In this document: in pieces, positions 16,603 to 26,087 of the stretch
Numbering within the stretch: the first letter of the stretch is position 1
Layout: each line of letters begins with the position of its first letter
Assembly (NCBI GenBank): GCA_041554195.1
Contig: JBFFMJ010000007.1
Coordinates: 124,001 to 188,000, forward strand
Reading direction: 5' to 3'
Origin: JAPHSX01 sp041554195
Lineage (GTDB): Bacteria; Pseudomonadota; Gammaproteobacteria; Thiohalomonadales; Thiohalomonadaceae
DNA length: 64,000 nt
Program-made: the position numbers and the translations under genes
The notes under the pieces: model-generated
Told to the model about the DNA's origin: nothing
The model's database searches: none
What the model saw: the letters and a program-made list of their open reading frames with translations, nothing else

Positions 16603-18819
16603 TTAGAGTTGTTGCAGATTGGCGTAGGCGAGCACCAGCCACTTGGTGCCGACATCATCAAAGGCGACCTGTACCCGCGCCTGTGCGCCGCTGCCTTCGC
16701 AGTTAAGCACGGTGCCTTCGCCAAATTTCTGGTGCGCCACGCGCTGCCCCAGTGAGATCCCCCCCTCTTCGCTTTGATCGAATTCATTAAAGGCGGGCTG
16801 GCGACGATAGACCGGCTGGCTGACCGCACCGCGCATCCGCACCTCCTCGATATACTCGGCCGGGATCTCGGTAATAAAACGCGACGGGCTGGTGTACTTC
16901 TCCTCGCCGTAAAGGCGGCGTACCTCGGCGTGGCTGAGGGTGAGCCGCTTCATCGCGCGGGTCATGCCAACGTAGGCGAGGCGACGTTCCTCCTCCATGC
17001 GTCCCGGCTCGTCGCTGGAGAGCTTATGCGGGAACAACCCCTCCTCCAGCCCCACCAGAAAGACCAGCGGAAACTCCAGCCCCTTGGCGCTGTGCAGGGT
17101 CATCATCTGCACCGCATCCTGATGCTCGTCGGCCTGACTCTCACCCGCCTCCAGCGCGGCGTGGGAGAGAAAGGCGGAGAGGTCGTCCATCTCATCTTCG
17201 ACCAGCACCTCCCGCATCTCGCCGTGCTCGTCCTCGCGGATATCGACATAACCGTCGTATTTAAACTGCCGCGCGGCGGAGACCAGCTCCTCGAGGTTTT
17301 CGATGCGCGCGCGTCCCTTCTCGCCCTTCTCTTTTTTGTAGTGGTCGATAAGGCCGCAGTGTTCGACCAGATGCTCCACCTGCTCATCCAGGCGGTGGCT
17401 CTCTGTCTCCCTGTCCAGCCGTTCGATCAGGTTGATAAAACCCTCGATGGCGTTGGCAGCACGCGCCGCGAGCCCCTTGCCAATCACCAGCTCCCTGGCC
17501 GCCTGCCACATCGGCTGGTTATTGGCGCGGGCATACTCGCGAATCGCCTCGACGCTGCGCAGGCCGATGCCGCGGGTGGGGGTGTTGACGATGCGCTCGA
17601 AGCTGGGGTCGTCGTTACGATTGACCAGTAATTTGAGGTAGGCGAGCGCGTCTTTAATCTCGGCGCGCTCGAAGAAGCGCTGGCCGCCGTAGATGCGATA
17701 GGGCATCTGCGCCATCATCATCGCCTCCTCCAGCACCCGCGACTGGGCGTTGGAACGGTAGAGGATCGCGGTCTCGTCGTAACGGCCCCCATCGCGCACC
17801 CAGGCGTCGATCTGGTCGGCGACATAACGCGCCTCGTCCTGCTCGTTAATCGCGGTGTAGAGCTTGATCGGATCGCCCTTCTCGCCGTCGGTCCACAGCT
17901 CCTTGCCGAGGCGGTCGGTGTTCTGTGCGATCAGGGCATTGGCGGCAGAGAGGATGGTGGAGGTGGAGCGGTAGTTCTGCTCCAGGCGGATCAGGTCGAC
18001 ACCGGGCAGATCCTGCTGGAAGCGGTGGATGTTTTCAATCTTCGCGCCACGCCAGCCGTAGATCGACTGGTCATCATCGCCCACCGCGAACAGCTGCCCC
18101 TTGTCGCCGGCGAACATCCGTAGCCAGGCGTACTGAATGCCGTTGGTGTCCTGAAACTCATCAACCAGGATGTGGGTGAAGCGGCGCTGGTAGTGGTGCA
18201 GAATATCCGCGTTGTCGCGCAACAGCTCATAGGCACGCAGCAGGATCTCGGCAAAGTCGATCACGCCGTTGCGCTGGCACGCCTCCTCGTAGGCGGCGTA
18301 AAGCTTCACCATCTGCTCGGCGTAATGGTCGCCATAGGTGTCGATGTGCTGCGGGCGCAGCCCCTCATCCTTGTTGCCGTTGATGTACCACTGCAGGGTA
18401 CGCGGCGGCCACTTCGCCTCATCCAGCTGGAACTCACGCAGGATGCGGCGGATCAGCCGGTACTGATCGTCACTGTCGAGGATGGAGAAGGCCTGCGGCA
18501 GGTTGGCCTCGCGCCAGTGGGCACGCAGCAGGCGATGGGCGATGCCGTGAAAGGTGCCGACCCACATGCCACCGGCGGGCTGTTCCAGCAGCTTCTCGAT
18601 GCGGCTGCGCATCTCGTTGGCCGCCTTGTTGGTGAAGGTGACGGCGAGAATGCTCCAGGCCGAGGCCTGACTGGTGCGCACCAGAAAGGCGATGCGGTGG
18701 GTCAGCACGCGGGTCTTGCCGCTGCCCGCCCCGGCGAGGATCAGGTGGTGGCCCGGCTCGGCACAGACGGCGTTGCGCTGGGCGTCGTTAAGGGGGTCGA
18801 TAAGGTCGGTAATATCCAT
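16603..18819 (-). CDS. uvrD: DNA helicase II UvrD
   Basis: A 738-residue superfamily 1A 3'-5' helicase for nucleotide-excision and mismatch repair. The Walker A loop GAGSGKT is at about residues 31-37. Other helicase motifs are VDEFQDTN, GDDDQSIYGWRGA, and LHSAKGLEFPLVFLVGLEEGLFP. The C-terminal Tudor-like end (GISLGQRVAHQKFGEGTVL) that contacts RNA polymerase is also present. Length is close to E. coli UvrD (720). It is divergent from the truncated haemoglobin gene. I see no LexA box in the 109-base gap. Confidence 0.96.
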   Translation of the reverse strand: MDITDLIDPLNDAQRNAVCAEPGHHLILAGAGSGKTRVLTHRIAFLVRTSQASAWSILAVTFTNKAANEMRSRIEKLLEQPAGGMWVGTFHGIAHRLLRAHWREANLPQAFSILDSDDQYRLIRRILREFQLDEAKWPPRTLQWYINGNKDEGLRPQHIDTYGDHYAEQMVKLYAAYEEACQRNGVIDFAEILLRAYELLRDNADILHHYQRRFTHILVDEFQDTNGIQYAWLRMFAGDKGQLFAVGDDDQSIYGWRGAKIENIHRFQQDLPGVDLIRLEQNYRSTSTILSAANALIAQNTDRLGKELWTDGEKGDPIKLYTAINEQDEARYVADQIDAWVRDGGRYDETAILYRSNAQSRVLEEAMMMAQMPYRIYGGQRFFERAEIKDALAYLKLLVNRNDDPSFERIVNTPTRGIGLRSVEAIREYARANNQPMWQAARELVIGKGLAARAANAIEGFINLIERLDRETESHRLDEQVEHLVEHCGLIDHYKKEKGEKGRARIENLEELVSAARQFKYDGYVDIREDEHGEMREVLVEDEMDDLSAFLSHAALEAGESQADEHQDAVQMMTLHSAKGLEFPLVFLVGLEEGLFPHKLSSDEPGRMEEERRLAYVGMTRAMKRLTLSHAEVRRLYGEEKYTSPSRFITEIPAEYIEEVRMRGAVSQPVYRRQPAFNEFDQSEEGGISLGQRVAHQKFGEGTVLNCEGSGAQARVQVAFDDVGTKWLVLAYANLQQL

Positions 18820-18928
18820 CGCTCGATTCTACCAGAAAGAGCCGCCGGCGCCGGGCCAATAGCTTGAAAATGGGTGTCGATGCCAAGCATAATCATCCCC
18901 CCCTCACAAACCGCTACGGAGCCTCCCC

Positions 18929-19315
18929 ATGTCCGACAACCCCCACTATGATCGCATCGGCGGCGAACAGAAGATCCGCGAGCTGGTGGACAGGTTTTAC
19001 GAGCTGATGGATGCACGTGACGATACCCAGCCGCTGCGGGATATGCACGCCAAAGACCTGCGCGTCTCCCGCGACAAGCTCTTTATGTTTCTCTCAGGCT
19101 GGCTCGGCGGGCCACAACTCTATATCGAGAAATACGGTCACCCGCGCCTGCGCCAGCGCCACATGCCGTTTGCCGTCGATAGTGCCGCGCGCGACCAGTG
19201 GATGAACTGCATGATTCAGGCGATGGAAGATGTGGGTATCGAAGAGGAGATGCGCCAGCAGCTGGAGGCGGCCTTCTTCAAGACCGCAGATTTTATGCGT
19301 AATCAGCCTGAGTAA
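18929..19315 (+). CDS. group II truncated haemoglobin
   Basis: A 128-residue cytoplasmic 2-on-2 globin that binds O2, NO or other small ligands. Family signatures are visible: YDRIGGEQKIRELVDRFYELM, FLSGWLGGP, the proximal-His region QRHMPF, and a downstream W in RDQWM that lines the haem pocket in group II members. In nitrate-respiring bacteria such globins often protect against NO, but there is no direct evidence for that here. The next gene begins 64 bases downstream in the same direction, after a possible separate promoter region. Confidence 0.92.
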   Translation: MSDNPHYDRIGGEQKIRELVDRFYELMDARDDTQPLRDMHAKDLRVSRDKLFMFLSGWLGGPQLYIEKYGHPRLRQRHMPFAVDSAARDQWMNCMIQAMEDVGIEEEMRQQLEAAFFKTADFMRNQPE

Positions 19316-19379
19316 CGAGCCCGTATAACCCCGCTGTTATGCTAGCATTACGGCTTGACTCACCCTGGAGAAATAGACC

Positions 19380-20168
19380 GTGCACTCTCCCAGAATCGGC
19401 CTGCTGCTTGCTCTGCTGCTGGCACTTGGCACCGGCTCGATAGATGCCGCCGAGGAGCAACACGAATCGGTGATGCTCAACGACGAGACTGAAATGGAGC
19501 TGCGCCGCTTTCCCACCGAAGGCAACGAGCTCATTCTCGGTTTTCCCTGTGACCTCGGCACCGGTGAGGCTGAAGCGCAATCGGGCGAAGTCCTTTCCGA
19601 ACGCAGCCTGGAAGTATGGCTGGCGGATCTGCTCGGTGCTCACTTTCTCCCTATCGCCCCCAGCAGCATGCGCTCACTCCAGGGTGAGGAGGTTGCACGG
19701 CTGATTCAACATGCGGTGGATGAGCGTGGCGACAAGCGCATCGTGCTCACCGCCAGTGGCTTCGGTGCGGTACCCGCGCTACGCGGGGCGCAGATCTGGC
19801 AACAACAGCAGCCGCATGACAAACACCTGCTCGGGGCGATTCTCTTCTTCCCCATGCTCACCGCCGCTAATCCAGAGCCGGGCAAGCCCATTAAATACCT
19901 TCCCGTGGTCAGTCAAAGCAATCTGCCGGTGGTCATCATGCAGCCCGGCAACTCTCCCACCCGTTTCTGGGCAAAGAAGCTAAAGCGGGAGCTGGAAAAG
20001 GGCGGTAGTGTTGTCCACATTGAGAACCTGCCCAGGGTGCGCAGCCGCTTTTACTCACGTCCCGACGCCAGTGTAGCTGAACTGGCAATGGCCAAACGTT
20101 TACCGGAGCTGGTAGAACAGGCGGTAGATAAATTGAAGCAACTTGAGAAAGATGAGGAACAGCCGTGA
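19380..20168 (+). CDS. exported protein of possible alpha/beta-hydrolase fold
   Basis: A 262-residue protein starting at a GTG nine bases after GGAG. A signal peptide is clear (IGLLLALLLALGTGSIDA). The mature part has the layout of an alpha/beta hydrolase, and a nucleophile-elbow-like turn (IVLTASGFGAVPALRG) sits where GxSxG would be, but the first Gly is replaced. The C-terminal 40 residues are charged and helical. Its stop overlaps the GTG start of the TlpA-like gene by 4 bases, so both proteins probably act together in the envelope. Enzyme activity is uncertain. Confidence 0.7.
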   Translation: MHSPRIGLLLALLLALGTGSIDAAEEQHESVMLNDETEMELRRFPTEGNELILGFPCDLGTGEAEAQSGEVLSERSLEVWLADLLGAHFLPIAPSSMRSLQGEEVARLIQHAVDERGDKRIVLTASGFGAVPALRGAQIWQQQQPHDKHLLGAILFFPMLTAANPEPGKPIKYLPVVSQSNLPVVIMQPGNSPTRFWAKKLKRELEKGGSVVHIENLPRVRSRFYSRPDASVAELAMAKRLPELVEQAVDKLKQLEKDEEQP

Positions 20169-20674
20169 AACATTTTCTGTTAATCGTTAGCGCCCTGATT
20201 TTTACCGCCACGGCGCAGGCCAAAGATCTGAAACCCTATAGTGGTGAGGCTCTGTCCGATTTCACCCTGAGTGACATGGCGGCTAATGCGCATACGTTGA
20301 GCCACTATCGCGGCAAGGTGGTGATGGTGAATTTCTGGGCCACCTACTGTGGCCCCTGCATTAAAGAGATGCCATCAATGCAGCGGCTGAAGGATAAACT
20401 CAATGGCAAGGCCTTCGAGATCCTCGCCATTGACATGGCCGAAGAAAAGGCCGATGTCAGCGCCTTTCTGCAGCGACACAAGATCGCCGTGAACTTCCCC
20501 ATCCTGCTCGACACTGAAGGCGAGGTGATCGAACAGTGGATGGTGAGCGCCGTGCCCACCACCTTTATCATCGACCCGCAGGGAAAAATTCGTTACGCGC
20601 TTTACGGGGGGCTGGAGTGGGATAATGATGAGGTGACAACGGTTATTCGCGGCCTTATAAACGGCGTGGAATAA
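20165..20674 (+). CDS. TlpA/ResA-type periplasmic thioredoxin
   Basis: A 169-residue protein with a signal peptide (MKHFLLIVSALIFTATAQA) and a thioredoxin fold of the TlpA family. The active site WATYCGPC is at about residues 58-65 (C62, C65), and the cis-proline loop appears as AVPTTFII. Such proteins reduce disulfides in the periplasm, for example during cytochrome c maturation. The GTG start lies inside the stop of the preceding hydrolase-like gene (GTGA overlap), which indicates translational coupling. Its partner or substrate is not evident from the sequence. Confidence 0.9.
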   Translation: MKHFLLIVSALIFTATAQAKDLKPYSGEALSDFTLSDMAANAHTLSHYRGKVVMVNFWATYCGPCIKEMPSMQRLKDKLNGKAFEILAIDMAEEKADVSAFLQRHKIAVNFPILLDTEGEVIEQWMVSAVPTTFIIDPQGKIRYALYGGLEWDNDEVTTVIRGLINGVE

Positions 20675-20754
20675 ACTCTACTTGTGGAAGCTAACGGATT
20701 ATATCCGCATTTAACTGTACTTAACATTCACGCCACCACCGACAACCCATTACC

Positions 20755-22218
20755 ATGCTTGATTTAATCAGCAAAGAACGATTAGTACTGTATGTCATTT
20801 TCATCAGTCTTGTGTTTTTTCCTGTCATCCACGACCCTGATTACTTTTTCCATCTGGTTGCTGGTGAGTACATTATCGGGCATGCCACACTCCCACATGT
20901 CGATGTCTTCTCCTACAGTAACCCGGGCAAACCATGGGTAATGCATGAATGGTTATTTGAAGTCGTCATTTATTACATACATCTGGTCGGCGGGGACCTC
21001 GGCGTAAAATTAGTAGCCGCGTCAATAATCATAGCGATCATTAGTAACACGTTGCGCTGCGCCCCAACCAATACACGCTATGCGGCTATCATTGTCCCTC
21101 TAACCATAACAGCACTGCTGGCCCCCTTCATCACCCCTCGCCCTCAACTATTCACCTATCTCTTTTTTTCGTTTTACCTGTTTTCACTATTTCGCTGCCA
21201 TTTTGACCACGACTGTCGTCATCTTAAGTGGCTACCATTTATCATGATTGGCTGGACAAACATGCATGGTGGCTACATTATCGGGTTAATCATTATTTCT
21301 CTTTTTCTGGCCATAGAGATACACAAAGAAAATACCAATGATCGAGAAAATAAACCTTGCATAAAACATCTTACAATAACGCTTGCCGCAACCATCATAG
21401 CCTCATCAATCAATCCATATTTCATCTATCACTGGCTGTTTCCCTTCCAGTTAATTGGTGCCGATTACATTAAATTCATTAGTGAGTGGCAACGACCGGA
21501 TTTTGGCAAGATATACTTTAAAATCTACCTTGCTTTCATCGTTATCTATCTCATTATCCTTTTAAACTCTCTACGTTCTAAATTTCTCGCCTCTAACCTG
21601 ACACCAATACCTTTCATAATCGCCAGCTTCCTCAGTGCTCGACACATACCTCTCGCGATCATTATCACACTCCCATTCTGGTTGCTTCAGTCGTCTGCCA
21701 TTAAGAAGTCAAACTATCTTACTAGAGCATTCGCACATCCCAAACTATCACCCACCATATTCAGAAAAGAACTAGGTAATATTGAATATTTTTTGAACGC
21801 GACCATTTTGCTCATTCTTATTGTCTGCGCTGTTACGCTCTACCCATTATTCCACAGCCATGACGACAATGTCATAAACAGGTACCTACCGGTCAATGCA
21901 ACCAACTTTATCGAGCAGCAAAACATTAAAGGTAATATGTTTAACACCTATCGATACGGCGGTTACTTATTGCATCGTCTTTACCCGGAGCAAAAGGTAT
22001 TCATCGACATTCGTGCAGATATGTATGGTGCAGACTTTATCGGTAAGTATGAAACACTATTGTTTGCAAAAAACGGATGGCTGAAATTGGTAGACGATTA
22101 CAATATCGCATATTTTATCTGTGACAAATTCACCCCTATCGCCAGAGCACTCAGGGAGCACAGTGAATTCACGGTGCTTTATGAGGATAGCTTAAGTATT
22201 GTTGCCATAAAGAACTGA
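20755..22218 (+). CDS. AT-rich polytopic membrane protein, possibly GT-C-like
   Basis: A 487-residue protein with about ten hydrophobic segments. An early conserved-looking block (DPDYFFHLVAGEYI, then HVDVFSYSNPGKPWVMHEWL) places acidic residues and Trp/His near the first loop, as seen in families of membrane proteins annotated as hypothetical or GT-C-type glycosyltransferase-like. The C-terminal soluble part (NMFNTYRYGGYLLHRLYPE, then KVFIDIRADMYG) is also seen in that family. It is clearly richer in A+T than both neighbours, which suggests acquisition by transfer. No ribosome binding site is obvious. It may act on surface glycans or lipids, but that is inference. Confidence 0.75.
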   Translation: MLDLISKERLVLYVIFISLVFFPVIHDPDYFFHLVAGEYIIGHATLPHVDVFSYSNPGKPWVMHEWLFEVVIYYIHLVGGDLGVKLVAASIIIAIISNTLRCAPTNTRYAAIIVPLTITALLAPFITPRPQLFTYLFFSFYLFSLFRCHFDHDCRHLKWLPFIMIGWTNMHGGYIIGLIIISLFLAIEIHKENTNDRENKPCIKHLTITLAATIIASSINPYFIYHWLFPFQLIGADYIKFISEWQRPDFGKIYFKIYLAFIVIYLIILLNSLRSKFLASNLTPIPFIIASFLSARHIPLAIIITLPFWLLQSSAIKKSNYLTRAFAHPKLSPTIFRKELGNIEYFLNATILLILIVCAVTLYPLFHSHDDNVINRYLPVNATNFIEQQNIKGNMFNTYRYGGYLLHRLYPEQKVFIDIRADMYGADFIGKYETLLFAKNGWLKLVDDYNIAYFICDKFTPIARALREHSEFTVLYEDSLSIVAIKN

Positions 22219-22457
22219 AGGTGAAGCTCATGTGATATTTTTATAAGCTTGGAATTTAGTGGCATCTAAAACATCACCGTTTGCACTTACTTCCTGAAAT
22301 AAAAGATATTTTATCCCTGCATGTTTTTCTATTCATACGCCTCAAAATATTATCCATTTAGAGCACCGTGAGCAGGGCTTTCTTACTACACCTCGCGCCT
22401 ATACCCACTGAGGTCGTATGCCAACAACAGGTCTCGACGTCGCACTGTAATGATGTA

Positions 22458-23909
22458 CTACAATTTGAGATAAGCCTCCAGTTCGTGCGCAAACGCCTCT
22501 ACCTCACTGAGAATCCGCAACTTACCCTCATCCTGCTGCTGCTCGACCCGCTGCTCTTCCAGCTCGGCGTAAAAGGCCTCAAAGGTCATGTGGCCCGCCT
22601 CGCCCTCGAACAGTCGTGCCCGACAGTGCTCCATCCACTGTGCATGCTCCTCAGCCGTCAGGGTCTCAGGATAGTTGCGTGCACGGTAACGGAACAGCAT
22701 CTCTGGCAGACGCTGGTCATCGAAGCTCCAGCTCTGTCCCGCCAGCTCATCAGGAGCCGTGTTGTGGATAGCCGTCATATGGCGCTTGTCGCCATCACTG
22801 AAGAAACCACCGCCATAGAGCATTAGGTCGGTGTCGGTTTTCGGCTCGTACTCACGGGGTGCAAAAATATCGGCGATCTTCTTCTGCAGCTCTTTACGTG
22901 CGGCCAGTACCGCCTGGCGATTTTTCTGACAATGCATTAAATCAATATTGAGTCGCTTCGCCGCATCACCGGTAAGGGTTGAGGTAGGGGAGATCACCGG
23001 GCACTTGTTGATCAGGATCTGTTTGAGGGCGGGACGCTCGACACCCTCCGGCAGCTCGGCATTGGGGGTATAGAGTCGCTCAGCCAACTTCTTTGCACTG
23101 AGCTCCAGCAACATCTGTGGGTCCTGTGCCAGGTCAAAGACAATCACGCTGTTCTTATTGGTCGGGTGCGCGCAAAGCGGAACCACCATACGGGTGTTGC
23201 CGTGGTCGCTGCCGTACATCCCCGAGGTGTGGAGGATCGGCGTCAGATCCTTAAGGTCGAGATACTTCAACACCTCTTTCTTGCGACGCAGCCTGTAGCA
23301 GAAATCGAACAACTTCGGCTGCTTGTCTTTGATCAATTTTGCCATCGCGATGGTGGCGTAGACATCGGAGAGGGCATCGTGCGCCTGCTCGTGGCCGATA
23401 CCGTTGGCCACGGTCAGCTCCTCCAGCTTAAAGCTGGGACGATCGGCATCCTCGCGGCGCGGCCAGCTAATCCCCTCAGGGCGCAGGTCGTGGCAGGCAC
23501 GTACCATGTCGATAATGTCCCAGCGCGAATTGCCATCCTTCCACTCGCGCAGATAGGGGTCGTAGAGATTGCGATAGAGGGTGTTGCGTGTCACCTCATC
23601 ATCAAAACGCAGCGAGTTGTAACCGACGCCACAGGTGCCGGGCTGTGACAGCTCCTCATGAATGCGGGCGATAAACTCCGCCTCCGGCATCCCCTGCTCC
23701 AATGCCTGCTGCGGTGTTATCCCGGTGATCACCGCAGAGATGGGGTGCGGCAGTGTGTCGGGGGCGGGGCGAGAAAAGATATTCAGCGGCTCGCCAATAA
23801 TGTTCAGATCTTCATCGGTGCGCACCCCGGCGAACTGTACCGGCCGGTCACGCGCCGTGTCGATCCCAAAGGTCTCATAATCGTGCCAGTAGAGGGTGTT
23901 ATTTGCCAT
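22458..23909 (-). CDS. sbcB: exodeoxyribonuclease I
   Basis: A 483-residue cytoplasmic 3'-5' exonuclease specific for single-stranded DNA, active in recombination and mismatch repair. The DEDDh-type first motif is in the N-terminus (LYWHDYETFGID), and later acidic motifs include HDALSDVYATIAMA with the conserved His/Asp pair. Length fits E. coli ExoI (475). The frame starts 13 codons upstream at 23948, but the ATG at 23909 gives the family-typical start MANNTLYWHDYE. It lies 76 bases downstream of mtfA on the same strand. Confidence 0.95.
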   Translation of the reverse strand: MANNTLYWHDYETFGIDTARDRPVQFAGVRTDEDLNIIGEPLNIFSRPAPDTLPHPISAVITGITPQQALEQGMPEAEFIARIHEELSQPGTCGVGYNSLRFDDEVTRNTLYRNLYDPYLREWKDGNSRWDIIDMVRACHDLRPEGISWPRREDADRPSFKLEELTVANGIGHEQAHDALSDVYATIAMAKLIKDKQPKLFDFCYRLRRKKEVLKYLDLKDLTPILHTSGMYGSDHGNTRMVVPLCAHPTNKNSVIVFDLAQDPQMLLELSAKKLAERLYTPNAELPEGVERPALKQILINKCPVISPTSTLTGDAAKRLNIDLMHCQKNRQAVLAARKELQKKIADIFAPREYEPKTDTDLMLYGGGFFSDGDKRHMTAIHNTAPDELAGQSWSFDDQRLPEMLFRYRARNYPETLTAEEHAQWMEHCRARLFEGEAGHMTFEAFYAELEEQRVEQQQDEGKLRILSEVEAFAHELEAYLKL

Positions 23910-23985
23910 GTCGCCGTTCCGTTTTGAAGATGGATGAAACCATACCATATCGGGTAATTAAAAGGGCTAGAGCCCATGTCATTCA

Positions 23986-24762
23986 CTAACAGGACTTGAG
24001 CGGAGACTGTTTATAGAATCTTGATAGCTCTTCATAGATGGGCGCGTAATTTTTATGCAACTGTTTGGGCTGCTCAAAGAAGAGTTCCGTCATCACCGCA
24101 AAGAACTCCGCGGGATTGGTGGTGGCATAATGGTCGATACCATTTAATTCATGTTGAGTACGACTATTGAGATTGGCATAGGCACGAGTAAAATCCCGGG
24201 CCCATTCCTGTTGGGTATTCCCTACATGTAGCGGGGGGATCCCATTCGCCGCGCCGTCAAGAAAATCGAGCTTATGGGCAAATTCGTGTAACAGAACATT
24301 GGAGCCCTTTCGACGCTGCGCCCGGGTTGAAGGGTCTATATCGGCCCAGGAGAGGACGACCGGTCCACGCGCCCACGCCTCACCACTCAGACCTCTGCTC
24401 ACTTCATGTACCACACCGGCTTCGTCACGCTCACGATGGGGTGCGATAAAGGCCCCGGGATAGACGATGATCTCGCTCCAGCCATCGTACCAGTCAAGGC
24501 CGAGGTTAAGGACTAACAGCGAGGCCTCTGCAGCGATGAAGGCTCGCATCACCTCATCAAGTTCAAGGCCATCTGCACCGACTATTGCCTTGCGATGAAG
24601 AAACAGGCTGGCCAGCTCACGCAGCCGGTGTCGATCTGATTTTTGCAACTGTGACACTAGCGCAGAGGCGTCGAGCACACGTTTCCAGATCATAATCGGA
24701 ATACGGTGGCGATGCAAAAGGCGCTGCGTCCACCAACGCTGAATTCTTTCCAGGCCGATCAC
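23986..24762 (-). CDS. mtfA: zinc-dependent peptidase MtfA
   Basis: A 258-residue cytoplasmic metallopeptidase. In E. coli MtfA binds the regulator Mlc and thereby raises ptsG expression, and it has aminopeptidase-like activity. The zinc motif HEFAH is at residues 159-163, within LLHEFAHKLDFLDG, and the third ligand E219 is in NPAEFFA. Length is close to E. coli MtfA (265). The start overlaps the stop of the upstream 79-residue membrane gene by 4 bases, so the two are coupled. Confidence 0.93.
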   Translation of the reverse strand: MIGLERIQRWWTQRLLHRHRIPIMIWKRVLDASALVSQLQKSDRHRLRELASLFLHRKAIVGADGLELDEVMRAFIAAEASLLVLNLGLDWYDGWSEIIVYPGAFIAPHRERDEAGVVHEVSRGLSGEAWARGPVVLSWADIDPSTRAQRRKGSNVLLHEFAHKLDFLDGAANGIPPLHVGNTQQEWARDFTRAYANLNSRTQHELNGIDHYATTNPAEFFAVMTELFFEQPKQLHKNYAPIYEELSRFYKQSPLKSC

Positions 24763-24998
24763 GCGTCTTCAGATCGTTGCTGGCGCGCGCGCCAGCGCAG
24801 GGTGAATAACGTTGCACCACTGGCGACAACCATTAACAGCAGCCCCACCGGCCAGAGTAAAGGCAACATCTCCCAGCCGATGGCGATAACCATCCACTGT
24901 TGTTCGCCGGCAGCAACCGACAATGCATACTGCTCAATGGCATAGTCACTGTAGAACAGCAGTAGTGCGAACAGGGCGGCATAAATAGCCATACACAT
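24759..24998 (-). CDS. two-helix membrane protein coupled to mtfA
   Basis: A 79-residue protein starting MCMAIYAALFALLLFY, with hydrophobic segments at about residues 4-16 and 41-62 and a basic, arginine-rich C-terminus (RWRARQQRSEDA). The chosen ATG follows AAGGT at seven bases; the open frame runs 20 codons further upstream without a good site. It ends in a 4-base overlap with mtfA. Family not recognised; it may anchor or regulate MtfA. Confidence 0.65.
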   Translation of the reverse strand: MCMAIYAALFALLLFYSDYAIEQYALSVAAGEQQWMVIAIGWEMLPLLWPVGLLLMVVASGATLFTLRWRARQQRSEDA

Positions 24999-25076
24999 AG
25001 GCGTTACCTTTTTTCTCCGGTGGCAGGCGGAAAATAGAGCCTGTGTAAGTCTCCACACAGCTCGTTTGCTTAATAG

Positions 25077-26012
25077 TTATGTCTCGCCCAACCATTCATG
25101 TGGGTGGAGGTACTTGGCATAGAGTTCCGCCTCGGGACTCCCCTCTTCCGGTTGCCAGTTATATCGCCACTTCACCAGCGGGGGCATCGACATCAATATC
25201 GATTCGGTTCTCCCTCCCGACTGCAGGCCGAATAGCGTGCCACGATCAAATACCAGATTGAACTCAACATAGCGGCCACGTCTATAAAGCTGAAAGTCGC
25301 GCTCCCGTTCACCATAGGGCATCGCTTTACGTTTGGCGACAATAGGACGGTATGCCTCGATATAGGCATCACCGACACTACGCAGGAAGGCAAAACAGGT
25401 GTCGAAGTCCCATTCGTTCAAGTCATCAAAAAACAGCCCACCAACACCACGTGTTTCATCACGATGCTTGAGGTAAAAATAGTCGTCACACCATTTTTTA
25501 TATCGGGGATAGACTGTTTCACCGAAGGGGTCACAAGCCGCTTTAGCCCTTTGGTGCCAGCCAATGACATCTTCATGGAAGGGATAGTAGGGGGTGAGGT
25601 CGAAACCACCGCCAAACCACCATACCGGGGCCTCACCCTCTTTTTCTGCCACGAACAGGCGTACATTCGCATGAGAGGTGGGGACATAGGGATTCTTCGG
25701 ATGTATCACTAGTGAAACACCCATTGCCTGAAAGGAGCGGCCAGCCAACTCGGGGCGCTGTGCCGTCGCCGAACCCGGTAGTTGTTCACCACGTACGTGG
25801 GAGAAGTTAATTCCGGCCTGCTCAAACTCGGCCCCATCACTCATCAAACGAACGATACCGCCACCGCCTAGTCTCTTATCCGCTTCGTGCGGTCTCTGCC
25901 ACTCATCGCGAATAAATGTTCCCGCACCATCCTCTGCCTCTAAGCCTTCAACAATTTCCTGCTGTAGAGACAACAAATACTCTTTTACTTGTTCAATGCC
26001 AATCTGACTCAT
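25077..26012 (-). CDS. hemF: oxygen-dependent coproporphyrinogen III oxidase
   Basis: A 311-residue cytoplasmic enzyme that converts coproporphyrinogen III to protoporphyrinogen IX in haem synthesis, using O2. The family signatures are complete: FSHVRGEQLPGSAT, GVSLVIHPKNPYVPTSHANV, and WWFGGGFDLTPYY. Length is typical. It follows tsaC by 75 bases on the same strand, an order known from other gammaproteobacteria (dprA, tsaC, hemF, aroE). aroE, which often comes next, is absent; a membrane gene and mtfA are there instead. Confidence 0.97.
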   Translation of the reverse strand: MSQIGIEQVKEYLLSLQQEIVEGLEAEDGAGTFIRDEWQRPHEADKRLGGGGIVRLMSDGAEFEQAGINFSHVRGEQLPGSATAQRPELAGRSFQAMGVSLVIHPKNPYVPTSHANVRLFVAEKEGEAPVWWFGGGFDLTPYYPFHEDVIGWHQRAKAACDPFGETVYPRYKKWCDDYFYLKHRDETRGVGGLFFDDLNEWDFDTCFAFLRSVGDAYIEAYRPIVAKRKAMPYGERERDFQLYRRGRYVEFNLVFDRGTLFGLQSGGRTESILMSMPPLVKWRYNWQPEEGSPEAELYAKYLHPHEWLGET

Positions 26013-26087
26013 AGTGATCCAATAATATGACTTAGCTGTGGAAAAATGTAAGCCTCAACCAAAGTGTTGCCGAGAATCGCCACACAA

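Noticed and set aside
18820..18928. LexA box between uvrD and the truncated haemoglobin gene
   Set aside because: No CTGT-N8-ACAG match could be seen.
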